Shown here: one piece after another, positions 40,905-49,756 of the stretch
Layout: each line of letters starts with the position of its first letter
How positions within the stretch are numbered: the stretch's first letter is position 1
Source of the DNA: Halodesulfovibrio aestuarii
GTDB taxonomy: Bacteria; Desulfobacterota; Desulfovibrionia; Desulfovibrionales; Desulfovibrionaceae
Reading direction: 5' to 3' (one strand)
DNA: 64,000 nucleotides
Assembly (NCBI RefSeq): GCF_050571805.1
Contig: NZ_CP192219.1
The notes under the pieces: model-generated
What the model saw: only the letters and a program-made list of their open reading frames with translations
Database searches by the model: none
What the model was told of the DNA's origin: nothing
Program-made: the position numbers and the translations under genes

Positions 40905-43578
40905 ACCGTGCGTTGTCATGGTCTTCATGCTGCTTGCGCTGTTAATTGCTGCAAGCGCATTTGCTGCGCCACGGAATGGAATTCGGGTACTTGTACTGCC
41001 TTTTGCCGTTAACTCAGGCGATGATTTGAGTTACTTGGAAGATGGTTTGCCTGATTTAATCGGAGAACGTTTAGCTGCAAAAAACTTTTCAATTGTTCCT
41101 GATGATGAAGTTGAAAGAATTTTAGCAGAAAATGCTGTCACCGAGCTTAATATTTCAATTGTTCGTGATCTGTGTTTGTTGTCTAACTCAGACTATGCCG
41201 TCTATGGTAGCTTTACACAGGTTGGTGAACAACTTTCTATTGATGCACGCTTGGTAGAAGCTTACGGACTTCAACCTGCAAAGCCAATTTACATTAATAA
41301 GTCTGGTCTTATTAATGTGCTTCCTGCTGTCGATGAGCTTGTGGCTCAAGCTACAAACGAGATGCTGCGTAAGCAGTCAATTTCTAATATTGTAGTTAAG
41401 GGTACTAAAATTCTGGATCCGGACGTAGTTCTTCTACGTATGCGAATTCAGAAGGGTGATGCTCTTGATAGCAAAAAAATCAACGAAGAAATTAAACGTA
41501 TTTACGGTCTTGGATTCTTCAGTGATGTGCAGGTGTCTGTTGAGAAAAAACGTGATGGTAATGAACTTGTTATCACCGTTGTAGAAAAACCAAAAATTAA
41601 TAACATCATAATCTCCGGCTCTGATGCTGTTGATAGTGATGATATTCTTGCCGCAATCAGTTCAAAACAGGGTGCTATTCTTAACGAAAAGCTCCTGTCT
41701 GATGATATTGCACGCGTTCGCGATTTGTACAGGAAAGAAGGTTATTACCTTGCTGAGGTTGATTACAAGATTGAACGTGGTACAACCGGTGCGACTCTTA
41801 CATTTAATGTAAAAGAAGGCGAGAAGCTCTACATTAAAGATATACAGCTCGAAGGTGTTGAAAAACTTGATGCAGATGACGTGAAGAGCGAACTAGCTTT
41901 GTCTGAACGCGGAATGTTCTCATGGCTTACCGGCTCTGGTGTTCTGCGTGAAGATTACCTTGAACGTGACGTCGCAGCGATTGCTGCGTACTACTTGAAC
42001 CGAGGCTTCCTCGATGTTCGTGTTGGTAATGCGCGTGTAGATTATGAAGAAGACGGTATTGTTATTACCTTCCCGGTTTCTGAAGGTGAGCGTTATAAGC
42101 TTGGCACAATTACCTTTACGGGTGATCTCATTGAGCCGGACGAAACCTACCTGTCTATTATTGGGTTGGACGAGTGGAAGGAAGATGAGGAGTACCTCAA
42201 CTATACTGTCCTTCGTGAGGATAGTACTAAAATTGGTGACTGGTATGCAAACTACGGTTATGCCTACGCTGATGTTGATTTTGGTATTCAGCGAGCAGAA
42301 GACCACATTGCAAACGTCTCCTATAAGATTAACAAAAAGAACAAAGTGTATGTCCGCCGTGTCGTAGTGGAAGGCAATACTCGCACTCGTGATAATGTTG
42401 TGCGTCGTGCTGTTGAACTGACAGACGGTGAGCTTTTCAATGGCGATAAGCTGCGTGACAGTAACCGCACGTTGAATAACCTTGGGTATTTTTCTGAAGC
42501 AAGCGTGAACATTGTTCCAACGCAGTCTCCAGAAGAAGTTGATCTTAAAGTTAAGGTTAAAGAAAAAAATACTGGCTCTATTATGGCCGGTGTCGGTTGG
42601 TCTTCATATGATGGTGTTGGTTTCTCCGGTTCTATCAAGGAAGATAACTTGTGGGGTAAAGGCTACAGGCTTGCATTGACTGCCAGCTTCTCGTCTAAAA
42701 AAACCTCCTACGATCTGAGTTTCTTGAACCCAAGTGTATATGATAGCGATCTTTCATTTAGTGCTCGTACATACATCACAGAAACTGAATATGACGACTA
42801 CGATTATAATAAGACAGGCGCTAAAATTAGCTTTGGTTATCCGGTAGGTAAGTGGTCTCGTGTCTACGCCGGTTACCGTTTTGACCAGTATCAGATTACA
42901 GATGTAGATGATGATGCGGACAACCTCATTAAAGAGCAGGCTGATGAAGGCACCCGCTATGCGAGCGTGCTCCATGCAGCTTTCTCCCGCAACACCATTG
43001 ATAATTTCCAGCGCCCGACGGCCGGTAATGTTGTAAACCTTACCGTAAACTACGGTGGTAGCTTCCTTCAGGGTACTGATGATTTCATTAAAGTAGTTGG
43101 TGAAGCCCGTCAGTACTATGCCTTGAACAATGACCACGTGCTGATGGCCCGTGCAAAGGCTGCAGCATTGCTTCCTAATGGCGGCTCTCAAAGTGATATC
43201 CCAATTGTAGAACGTTTTTGGGTTGGTGGTATTAATAGCGTGCGTGGTTACGACATCAACGACTTTGCAGTGCGCGAGAATGATGGTGACAAAATTGGTG
43301 GTACCCGCATGGCGTTCGCTAACTTTGAGTACCAGTGGTATTTTGAGAATGAGCTGGGTATGACTATTGTACCGTTCTTTGACGTGGGTACTAACTTCGA
43401 TGACAAAGATGATGATGGTCTTACCTCTAATAAAGACTGGCTCTACAGTACCGGTCTGGAACTGCGCTGGCGTTCTCCAATGGGTGATTTACGCTTCGCA
43501 TACGGTGTTCCTCTTGCAGATGTGAACGGAGAAAGACAGTCTCCGCGCTTTGAATTTGCAATGGGTCAGGCGTTTTAA
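40888..43578 (+). CDS. bamA: Outer-membrane assembly factor BamA with an extra N-terminal domain
   Basis: The product has 896 residues. The ATG at 40888 has GGAG seven bases upstream; the alternative 24 bases earlier lacks one. A signal peptide ends at ASAFA (about residue 29). Residues about 32-165 form an extra domain (GIRVLVLPFAVNSGDDLSYLEDGLPDLI and following) with a TolB-N/CsgG-like look that classical BamA lacks. About five POTRA domains follow (about 170-565), with EGNTRTRDNVVRRA in the last. The 16-strand barrel ends with Phe, and its NSVRGYDIND segment is the conserved loop-6 motif. It inserts barrel proteins into the outer membrane. A terminator follows. Confidence 0.94.
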   Translation: MSKQFRPCVVMVFMLLALLIAASAFAAPRNGIRVLVLPFAVNSGDDLSYLEDGLPDLIGERLAAKNFSIVPDDEVERILAENAVTELNISIVRDLCLLSNSDYAVYGSFTQVGEQLSIDARLVEAYGLQPAKPIYINKSGLINVLPAVDELVAQATNEMLRKQSISNIVVKGTKILDPDVVLLRMRIQKGDALDSKKINEEIKRIYGLGFFSDVQVSVEKKRDGNELVITVVEKPKINNIIISGSDAVDSDDILAAISSKQGAILNEKLLSDDIARVRDLYRKEGYYLAEVDYKIERGTTGATLTFNVKEGEKLYIKDIQLEGVEKLDADDVKSELALSERGMFSWLTGSGVLREDYLERDVAAIAAYYLNRGFLDVRVGNARVDYEEDGIVITFPVSEGERYKLGTITFTGDLIEPDETYLSIIGLDEWKEDEEYLNYTVLREDSTKIGDWYANYGYAYADVDFGIQRAEDHIANVSYKINKKNKVYVRRVVVEGNTRTRDNVVRRAVELTDGELFNGDKLRDSNRTLNNLGYFSEASVNIVPTQSPEEVDLKVKVKEKNTGSIMAGVGWSSYDGVGFSGSIKEDNLWGKGYRLALTASFSSKKTSYDLSFLNPSVYDSDLSFSARTYITETEYDDYDYNKTGAKISFGYPVGKWSRVYAGYRFDQYQITDVDDDADNLIKEQADEGTRYASVLHAAFSRNTIDNFQRPTAGNVVNLTVNYGGSFLQGTDDFIKVVGEARQYYALNNDHVLMARAKAAALLPNGGSQSDIPIVERFWVGGINSVRGYDINDFAVRENDGDKIGGTRMAFANFEYQWYFENELGMTIVPFFDVGTNFDDKDDDGLTSNKDWLYSTGLELRWRSPMGDLRFAYGVPLADVNGERQSPRFEFAMGQAF

Positions 43579-43590
43579 ATCCAATCAAGT

Positions 43591-43621
43591 AAAAGCGCGA
43601 CCTTATGGTCGCGCTTTTTTT
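43591..43621 (+). terminator. Terminator after bamA
   Basis: AAAAGCGCGACC and GGTCGCGCTTTT form a perfect stem with loop TTAT, then TTT. Confidence 0.92.
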
Positions 43622-43739
43622 ATGCAAAAGTCTTGGCCAGGGTTGCACCTCTGGACCGGTTTAAGTATCCTTCTAATGATTTTTACTGGCGGCCTTTTTA
43701 CAAATTCCAATTTCAATGCGCGGACTAACTAGGAAAACT

Positions 43740-45509
43740 ATGCTAATTATCAGAAAAAAAGGCATTCTCTATTTGCCTTTGCTTCTTCTCGTCATTCTTC
43801 TCTCAGTTACAAATTCTTATGCTTCTATTAGCGGGGATTACAGAAACGCGTTGAATCAGTTCAGATCGCTTGTTAAAAATTCAAATCAAGCACGCTATCG
43901 TTCTAACTGGAAACGGCTGGAAGATAAGTTTATTGCTATTTATCAGGCGAATCCAGATGGTTCCTATGCTCCTAAAGTCTTGTACTATATGGGACGCGTT
44001 AATGAAGAATTGGCAAAGCGTTCGTATCTTCGTTCTGATTTTCAGGCCGCAGTTGATTACTATAACAGATGTTCAAGGCGGTTTACGAAACATTCATGGA
44101 CGGATGATTCCTTATACAGATCAGCGCGAATTCAATATTACAATCTGAATCAGCCTGCTGAAGCAAGACGGACGTTGAATACTGTTCTTCGTAAATACCA
44201 GTCTGGAGATAAGTATAAGAATGCTCTTGAATTACATAGAAAAATTCTTGCAGAGATTCGTGGTTCAAGCTCTTCTGCTGCGCCCAGACCCAAAGTAGTT
44301 AAGAAAGTCAGCCCGTCACGTGCAACGTCGCGAACCGCACCCTCCTCGCATAAAGCTTCGGGCAAAGTGGTATTAAACGGTATTCGTTTTACTAGTAGTA
44401 ATGACTACACACGTGTCGTGATTGATTTGAGTGGAGAGGTGAAGCATCAGTATAAGTTTTTAAATGCTGACCCGTCACGTAATCTGCCATTCAGACTTTA
44501 TATTGATTTGGCGGGAACCGTTCCGTCTCAGGCGGTAAAAGACGAATTAAAAATTTATGATGGCATCTTGAGGATGATTCGTGTTGGTAAGCCCGTTCCG
44601 GCTACCAGTAGAGTGGTGCTTGATTTTGAATCGGTGCAAAAGTACACCGTTTTTGCTCTGGAAAATCCGTATAGAGTTGTCGTGGATGTCTCTGCTCCGC
44701 AGGCTGGGGAAAAGAGACAACCTCCTGTAGATTTGTCACGAAAAGCTCCAGTAAGTAAGCCGAAGAAAGCTTCCCGAACAGTACCTCCTTCCCGTAAGAT
44801 TCCTGATCTTGTTGAACAGCTTGGTCTGACAGTAAAAACTGTTATGATTGATGCAGGGCATGGTGGCAAAGATCCAGGTGCATCTAAAAATAGAATTCGA
44901 GAGAAGGATTACGTTCTAAAGACTGCAAAAATGCTTGGTAAAAAACTTAAAGCAAAAGGCTTTAATGTAGTCTATACCCGTTCTACTGATGTCTTCATTC
45001 CTTTGGAAGAGCGTACCGCAAAGGCGAATGTGCAAAAGGTAGATCTATTTGTTTCACTGCATATTAACGCAAACAACAAACGAAGCGTTAACGGTATTGA
45101 GACGTACTACTTGAACCTTGCACGATCGAAAAGTGCTCGCCGTATTGCGGCGCGCGAGAACGCCATTTCAGAAAAGCGTATTAGCGACTTGCAATTTATT
45201 CTGACAGACCTGATGCTTAACTCTAAAATGCAGGAGTCAAAAGCTCTCGCAGAGTTGGTGCAAGCGAGCATGCTCAAAACTGTACGAGCCAGAGGCTGGA
45301 AGACGAGAAGTAACGGAGTTCGAAGTGCACCGTTCTATGTTCTTATGGGGGCAAAAATGCCGTCAATCCTCGTGGAACTGGGCTATTGTTCAAACTCGAC
45401 AGAAGCAAAACGTTTGCGAAACAGTTCGTATTTGAACTTGCTGGCAGACGGTATTGCTAAGGCGTTAACTACGTACAGACGTAATTTAAAAAACTATGCA
45501 GCTATGTAG
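43740..45509 (+). CDS. N-acetylmuramoyl-L-alanine amidase with AMIN domain (AmiC-like)
   Basis: The product has 589 residues from the ATG at 43740 (AGGA seven bases upstream). A signal peptide ends near residue 30. Residues about 30-170 are helical TPR-like repeats (YNRCSRRFTKHSWTDDSLYRSA). An AMIN domain occupies about 215-330 (RFTSSNDYTRVVIDLSGEV). The Amidase_3 catalytic domain covers about 370-585, with zinc ligands in MIDAGHGGKDPGA (His), REKDYVL (Glu) and VSLHINAN (His), and the catalytic Glu in ILVELGYCSN. It splits peptidoglycan during septation. The AMIN domain targets septa. Within the outer-membrane block. Confidence 0.93.
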   Translation: MLIIRKKGILYLPLLLLVILLSVTNSYASISGDYRNALNQFRSLVKNSNQARYRSNWKRLEDKFIAIYQANPDGSYAPKVLYYMGRVNEELAKRSYLRSDFQAAVDYYNRCSRRFTKHSWTDDSLYRSARIQYYNLNQPAEARRTLNTVLRKYQSGDKYKNALELHRKILAEIRGSSSSAAPRPKVVKKVSPSRATSRTAPSSHKASGKVVLNGIRFTSSNDYTRVVIDLSGEVKHQYKFLNADPSRNLPFRLYIDLAGTVPSQAVKDELKIYDGILRMIRVGKPVPATSRVVLDFESVQKYTVFALENPYRVVVDVSAPQAGEKRQPPVDLSRKAPVSKPKKASRTVPPSRKIPDLVEQLGLTVKTVMIDAGHGGKDPGASKNRIREKDYVLKTAKMLGKKLKAKGFNVVYTRSTDVFIPLEERTAKANVQKVDLFVSLHINANNKRSVNGIETYYLNLARSKSARRIAARENAISEKRISDLQFILTDLMLNSKMQESKALAELVQASMLKTVRARGWKTRSNGVRSAPFYVLMGAKMPSILVELGYCSNSTEAKRLRNSSYLNLLADGIAKALTTYRRNLKNYAAM

Positions 45510-45812
45510 CTGACAAAATAATACGAAATATGACCGATTTCTCACTGACAGCGCATGAGTTTTTTGTGTAGTACTGAATTGCGAAGCATTTGTGTTGTCA
45601 TATGAAGTTGTTATGTTTCATATGAGGTGATGTTACTTCGGTAATGCGCTGTAAAATCCACTGTATCTGTAGCTACAGATTGAGTGGTAGAAACGACAAG
45701 TTCTTGACTGTGGAATATGATGAGGCTATCCACTCAATCAACTTGATAAATTCTATTGATGGTTAAATAACTAACATATTGTTAAGTAACGAAATTTTTT
45801 TAGGAGCATTTG
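45510..45812. promoter_or_regulatory. 303-base region with three dyads upstream of skp
   Basis: No gene is supported. CATATGAA (45599-45606) and TTCATATG (45617-45624) form an 8-10-8 repeat. ATCTGTAGCTACAGAT (45665-45680) is a perfect 16-base palindrome. GATTGAGTGG (45678-45687) is exactly complementary to CCACTCAATC (45730-45739). Together these suggest operator sites or a structured leader before skp; no promoter is clear. Confidence 0.5.
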
Positions 45813-46376
45813 ATGCGTAATATTCTTTTAGCAGTAGTGGCTTGTACCTTTCTTTTTGCTTCATCTGCGGTAGCTGCAAAATATGGTGAAGTTGATTTTG
45901 GAGTCATCGCTAAAGATTCTGAACCAGCATTGGCGATTGCCAAGGCTATGAAGCAGACTTTTGGCGTTGAAGATAAAAAACTTAGAGACGATAAAGTTGC
46001 TTTTGATGCAAAAGTAAAAGAATTTCGCGTTCAGAGCCAGGCTCTTTCCGAGGATGCTCGAAAAACTAAAACGGAGGAGCTTCGTAAAGAAGAAAGTGCT
46101 CTCCTTCAGCGCCAGCGGAAGTTTGTAGAGCGTGCGCGTGCTGCAGAACAGTCTGCTCTTCGCGATATGTCTGCTCTTATGCTTGAAGCTACCCGCGAGT
46201 ACGGTCGTAAAAATGGTTACGAAATGATTATCGCAAAAGCGCAGGGTGCAGTTTTGTACCTTAAGAATCCAGTAGATGTAACCAAACAGGTGATGGTTGT
46301 TGTTAACCGTATCTACCGAACAAAACTCGATAAATTTAAAGCTGAACAGAAAAAAGCTAAAAAAGCTAAAAAATAA
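45813..46376 (+). CDS. skp: Periplasmic chaperone Skp (OmpH family)
   Basis: The product has 187 residues from the ATG at 45813 with AGGAG upstream. A signal peptide ends at SSAVAA (about residue 22). The rest is a long charged coiled coil (KLRDDKVAFDAKVKEFRVQSQALSEDARKTKTEELRKEESALLQRQRKF) with a beta-type end (YEMIIAKAQGAVLYLKNPVDVTKQV), the OmpH/Skp layout. The C-terminus is a Lys/Ala string. Skp holds unfolded outer-membrane proteins in the periplasm for BamA. Located between the amidase and lpxD genes, its usual place. Confidence 0.93.
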   Translation: MRNILLAVVACTFLFASSAVAAKYGEVDFGVIAKDSEPALAIAKAMKQTFGVEDKKLRDDKVAFDAKVKEFRVQSQALSEDARKTKTEELRKEESALLQRQRKFVERARAAEQSALRDMSALMLEATREYGRKNGYEMIIAKAQGAVLYLKNPVDVTKQVMVVVNRIYRTKLDKFKAEQKKAKKAKK

Positions 46377-46391
46377 GGGATACGGTTAAGC

Positions 46392-47402
46392 ATGCTGCTT
46401 TCTACAATCGCACAAAATCTTGGTCTTGAGTTTGCTGGTGATGATCTTGAAATAACTGGCGTAAACACCCTTGATGATGCACTGGAAACAGAACTTAGTT
46501 TTTTAGCTAATCCTAAGTATTCCTCTAAGCTTGCAGAAACTAACGCAGGTGCAGTTGTTTGTACTGCTGATCAGGTAGCGAATGTCCAGCGCGCGCTTAT
46601 TAGTGAAAACCCGTATTTCGACTTTGCTCGTTGCGTTGCCATGTTTGCTAAGCCTCAGGGCGAGATGAAGGGAATATCAGAACTCGCCTTCATCGATCCA
46701 ACTGCAATAATTGCTGATAACGTAACTGTGTATCCGCATGTCTTTGTCGGCCCGCGTGCTACTATCGGATCCGGAACGGTTCTTTTCCCCGGATGTTATG
46801 TCGGGGAAGATTCAACTGTTGGATCTGACTGTATTCTGTACCCTAATGTTGTGCTTATGGCTGAAACAACTCTCGGTGATGACTGCATTATCCATGCAGG
46901 CGTCGTACTTGGTGGTGATGGTTTTGGTTTTGCTCCAACAGAGTTTGGCGTACAGAAAATTCCACAGATCGGTAACGTAACTATCGGTAACGATGTGGAA
47001 ATTGGTGCAAACACCACCATTGACCGCGCCGTGCTTGGCTCTACAAGCGTAGGCGACGCAACAAAAATTGATAATCTTGTTATGCTCGGGCATAATGTTG
47101 AGATGGGCAGCAACTGCCTTATTGTGTCACAGGTAGGTATTTCCGGTTCCACCAAAGTTGGTAACGGTGTTGTTATGGCAGGACAGGCTGGTATTGCCGG
47201 TCATCTGACCATTGGCGACGGCGCAACTGTTGGTCCAAAAACTGGAGTAGGAAAAGACATTCCGGCCGGAGTAACGATGGCTGGTATGCCGGCGATGGAA
47301 AAGGGGATTTTCATGCGTCATACAACTCTTTCTCCTAAAATTCCTGATCTGTTTAAACGAGTAAAACAGCTTGAAAAAGAAATCGAAGCGTTGAAAAAAT
47401 AG
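46392..47402 (+). CDS. lpxD: UDP-3-O-(3-hydroxyacyl)glucosamine N-acyltransferase LpxD
   Basis: The product has 336 residues. An N-terminal uridine-binding domain (to about residue 100) precedes a left-handed beta-helix of hexapeptide repeats (IGSGTVLFPGCYVGEDSTVGSDCILYPNV). The catalytic His lies in MLGHNVEMG (about residue 236). A C-terminal helix (FKRVKQLEKEIEALKK) is coiled-coil-like. It adds the third acyl chain step in lipid A synthesis. It follows skp by 15 bases and precedes fabZ by 12, so the group is one transcript. Confidence 0.96.
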   Translation: MLLSTIAQNLGLEFAGDDLEITGVNTLDDALETELSFLANPKYSSKLAETNAGAVVCTADQVANVQRALISENPYFDFARCVAMFAKPQGEMKGISELAFIDPTAIIADNVTVYPHVFVGPRATIGSGTVLFPGCYVGEDSTVGSDCILYPNVVLMAETTLGDDCIIHAGVVLGGDGFGFAPTEFGVQKIPQIGNVTIGNDVEIGANTTIDRAVLGSTSVGDATKIDNLVMLGHNVEMGSNCLIVSQVGISGSTKVGNGVVMAGQAGIAGHLTIGDGATVGPKTGVGKDIPAGVTMAGMPAMEKGIFMRHTTLSPKIPDLFKRVKQLEKEIEALKK

Positions 47403-47414
47403 AGGTACACAAAC

Positions 47415-47879
47415 ATGACAGCCACCGAACAGAATATTTTGGACATCCGTCAGATCCTTGATCTGCTTCCACATAGATATCCTTTTTTGCTTGTAGACCG
47501 TGTTCTAGACTACACTCCGCTCGAGTCCATTGATGCGTATAAAAACGTTACAATGAACGAGCCGTTCTTTCAGGGACACTTTCCCGGAATTCCTGTAATG
47601 CCGGGTGTGCTTATTATGGAAGCGCTTGCTCAGGCAGGTGGACTTCTCGTGCTCAAAAGTACGGATATGCCACTTGAAGATAAGTTGTTCCTGTTTACAG
47701 GTATGGAGAAAGTTCGTTTCCGTAGACCTGTGTACCCAGGCGATAAGCTTGAGCTTAAGTGCCGTCTTATTCGTCACAAGCTGAAACTGTGGAAGATGGA
47801 AGGCAAAGCATATGTTGATGGTGTGCTTGCTGCAGAAGCAGAAATGACAGCCGCTATCATGAATAAGGAGGATATGTAG
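47415..47879 (+). CDS. fabZ: 3-hydroxyacyl-[acyl-carrier-protein] dehydratase FabZ
   Basis: The product has 154 residues. The hot-dog fold signatures are HRYPFLLVDRVL (about residue 20) and the catalytic FQGHFPGIPVMPGVLIMEALAQ region (His about 56 and Glu about 70), then the FRRPVYPGD stretch. It removes water from 3-hydroxyacyl-ACP in fatty acid elongation and so competes with LpxA/LpxD for 3-hydroxyacyl-ACP. Co-transcription with lpxD and lpxA balances lipid A and phospholipid synthesis. The end of the gene holds the AAGGAGG site of lpxA. Confidence 0.96.
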   Translation: MTATEQNILDIRQILDLLPHRYPFLLVDRVLDYTPLESIDAYKNVTMNEPFFQGHFPGIPVMPGVLIMEALAQAGGLLVLKSTDMPLEDKLFLFTGMEKVRFRRPVYPGDKLELKCRLIRHKLKLWKMEGKAYVDGVLAAEAEMTAAIMNKEDM

Positions 47880-47880
47880 C

Positions 47881-48672
47881 GTGGCTACTGAGATTCATCC
47901 TTCCGCCTTTGTTTCGCCTAATGCGGAAATTGGAGAAGGGGTTGTTGTTGGTCCTTGTGCCGTAATTGAGGATGATGTCATCATCGGAGATGGTACAAAG
48001 ATTGACGCTTTTGCATCTGTCAAACAGTACACCCGCATGGGGAAAAATAACCATATCCACTCCTATGCGGCAGTGGGCGGTATTCCGCAGGATCTTAAAT
48101 TTCACGGTGAAGTTAGCTGGTTGAAAATCGGCGACAATAACAGTATCCGTGAATTTGCAACCTTACATCGTGGTACAGAAGATGGCGGCTTAGAAACTGT
48201 TATCGGTAGTAATAACCTCATGATGGCGTACACGCATGTTGCGCACGATTGTATTCTTGGCAATAATATTATTATGTCTAATAATGCAACGCTTGCGGGA
48301 CATGTTCAGGTTGCTGATCATACCATTATCGCAGGACTTTCTGCAGTACATCAGTTTGTCCGCATCGGTACCCATGCATTTGTTGGTGGCATGACCGGCA
48401 TCGGTCAGGATCTACCTCCGTACATGCTTGCAACCGGTAATCGTGCAGGTGTGAATGGTCCTAACCTGGTTGGGCTGCGTCGCTTAAAAGCTTCCCGCGA
48501 AGTTATTCGTGCTCTTAAAAATGCGTACAAACTCATCTGGCATTCTACTACTCCTCGAAAAGAGGCACTTGAACAGCTGGAATATGAATTTGGTAACTTT
48601 TCTGAAGTCCTTGAATTTGTAGATTTTGTGCGTAAAAGTGAGCGTGGTATTTTGCCATCGCATAACGACTAA
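47881..48672 (+). CDS. lpxA: UDP-N-acetylglucosamine acyltransferase LpxA
   Basis: The product has 263 residues, GTG start at 47881, with AAGGAGG in the end of fabZ. Hexapeptide repeats form a left-handed beta-helix (IHPSAFVSPNAEIGEGVVVGPCAVIEDDVIIGD), with the catalytic His in YTHVAHDCILGNN (about residue 121). The C-terminal helical domain follows (RRLKASREVIRALKNAYKL). It performs the first lipid A step, transferring a 3-hydroxyacyl chain to UDP-GlcNAc. The product length is standard. A terminator follows, then lpxI. Confidence 0.96.
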   Translation: MATEIHPSAFVSPNAEIGEGVVVGPCAVIEDDVIIGDGTKIDAFASVKQYTRMGKNNHIHSYAAVGGIPQDLKFHGEVSWLKIGDNNSIREFATLHRGTEDGGLETVIGSNNLMMAYTHVAHDCILGNNIIMSNNATLAGHVQVADHTIIAGLSAVHQFVRIGTHAFVGGMTGIGQDLPPYMLATGNRAGVNGPNLVGLRRLKASREVIRALKNAYKLIWHSTTPRKEALEQLEYEFGNFSEVLEFVDFVRKSERGILPSHND

Positions 48673-48697
48673 GCTACACTGTTGGATTGAAATATAA

Positions 48698-48729
48698 AGA
48701 AGGAAGGTGTAGTGCCTTCCTTCTTTTTT
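48698..48729 (+). terminator. Terminator between lpxA and lpxI
   Basis: AGAAGGAAGG and CCTTCCTTCT form a perfect stem with a 7-base loop and T run. lpxI still starts only about 25 bases later, so read-through may supply it. Confidence 0.85.
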
Positions 48730-48753
48730 TAAGCCTTTGGAGCAAAAATAGAT

Positions 48754-49590
48754 ATGGCAGCATTACAAGAGCGAATTGGGATAATTGCAGGCGCAGGCCA
48801 GTTTCCTGAGCTTGTAGCCCAAGGTGCCCGTGAGGAAGGGCTCTCTGTTGTTATGTGTGGTTTTGTTGGCCACACAGACCCCGCAATTGAGAGTAAGGCA
48901 GATGTTTTTGAAATGCTTCATCTTGGTGCTCTTTCCAAGCTTATACAGTTTTTCAAAAATAATGGTGTGAACCGCGTGTGTTTTGCCGGTGCTATTAATA
49001 AGCCAAAGGCGTTGGATATTCGGCCGGATTTTCGAGCTGCAAAGGTATTGTTCAAGATTCGCTCAAAAGGTGATGACGTACTTTTGCGTGGCGTATTAGA
49101 TGAGTTGGAGTCTGATGGGCTGCATATTGTACAGGCTGCAGAATTAGTTCCTAACTTGCGCGGACCTGTTGGTGTACTTACAAAGAAAAAACTTACAGAA
49201 AAGCAACGTGAGACCCTCGCATACGGTATTCCGATCGGTGAACAGATTGGGAGTATGGATATTGGTCAGTGCATTGTTGTTCGAGAGCACATGGTTGTTG
49301 CTGTTGAGTGTTTAGAAGGGACAGATGCGACTATTAAGCGTGGTGCGGCGCTTGGAGGCCAGGGCTGCGTTGCCATTAAGTTGCTGAAACCAAATCAGGA
49401 TGAGCGCATTGACCTTCCGGCGCTTGGTTTGAATACTATTCAAAATTTAGTGGATGGCGGGTATAGTTGCCTCGCTTACTATGCAGGGAAAACTCTTTTT
49501 TTTGATAGAGAAGCGGCTATTGCACTTGCGAATGAGCACAATATTGCCATTGTGGGTTTAGATGAGGAATTTAAAAACACCCTTCTATAA
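48754..49590 (+). CDS. lpxI: UDP-2,3-diacylglucosamine pyrophosphatase LpxI
   Basis: The product has 278 residues. IGIIAGAGQFPELVAQGAREEGLSV is the LpxI (DUF1009) start, and a C-terminal domain includes DATIKRGAALGGQGCVAIKLLKPNQDERIDLPALG with conserved acidic metal sites. LpxI replaces LpxH in many deltaproteobacteria and alphaproteobacteria and produces lipid X by cleaving the UMP. Its place just after lpxA in the lipid A block agrees. GGAG is nine bases upstream of the ATG. Confidence 0.95.
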   Translation: MAALQERIGIIAGAGQFPELVAQGAREEGLSVVMCGFVGHTDPAIESKADVFEMLHLGALSKLIQFFKNNGVNRVCFAGAINKPKALDIRPDFRAAKVLFKIRSKGDDVLLRGVLDELESDGLHIVQAAELVPNLRGPVGVLTKKKLTEKQRETLAYGIPIGEQIGSMDIGQCIVVREHMVVAVECLEGTDATIKRGAALGGQGCVAIKLLKPNQDERIDLPALGLNTIQNLVDGGYSCLAYYAGKTLFFDREAAIALANEHNIAIVGLDEEFKNTLL

Positions 49591-49617
49591 AAAAAGACTA
49601 CTTATTTGGTTCCTTGA

Positions 49618-49673
49618 CGGAACGGATAATATACGGTGTCATTTCGATAAAGTATACTATTCGTTCCGTTTTT
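49618..49673 (+). terminator. Terminator after lpxI
   Basis: ACGGAACG with ATATAC pair with GTATA and CGTTCCGT, a long imperfect stem ending in TTTTTT. It fully separates the lipid A block from thiM. Confidence 0.82.
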
Positions 49674-49756
49674 TATTTGCAATATAGTAGCTTACGGGTA
49701 AACTCTAGACTATTCTAGATGGTGGGACACATAACGTTATTATAGGAAGGTGCATA

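Noticed and set aside
49674..49756. TPP riboswitch before thiM
   Set aside because: The conserved CUGAGA and ACCUGA-type core could not be found by eye.
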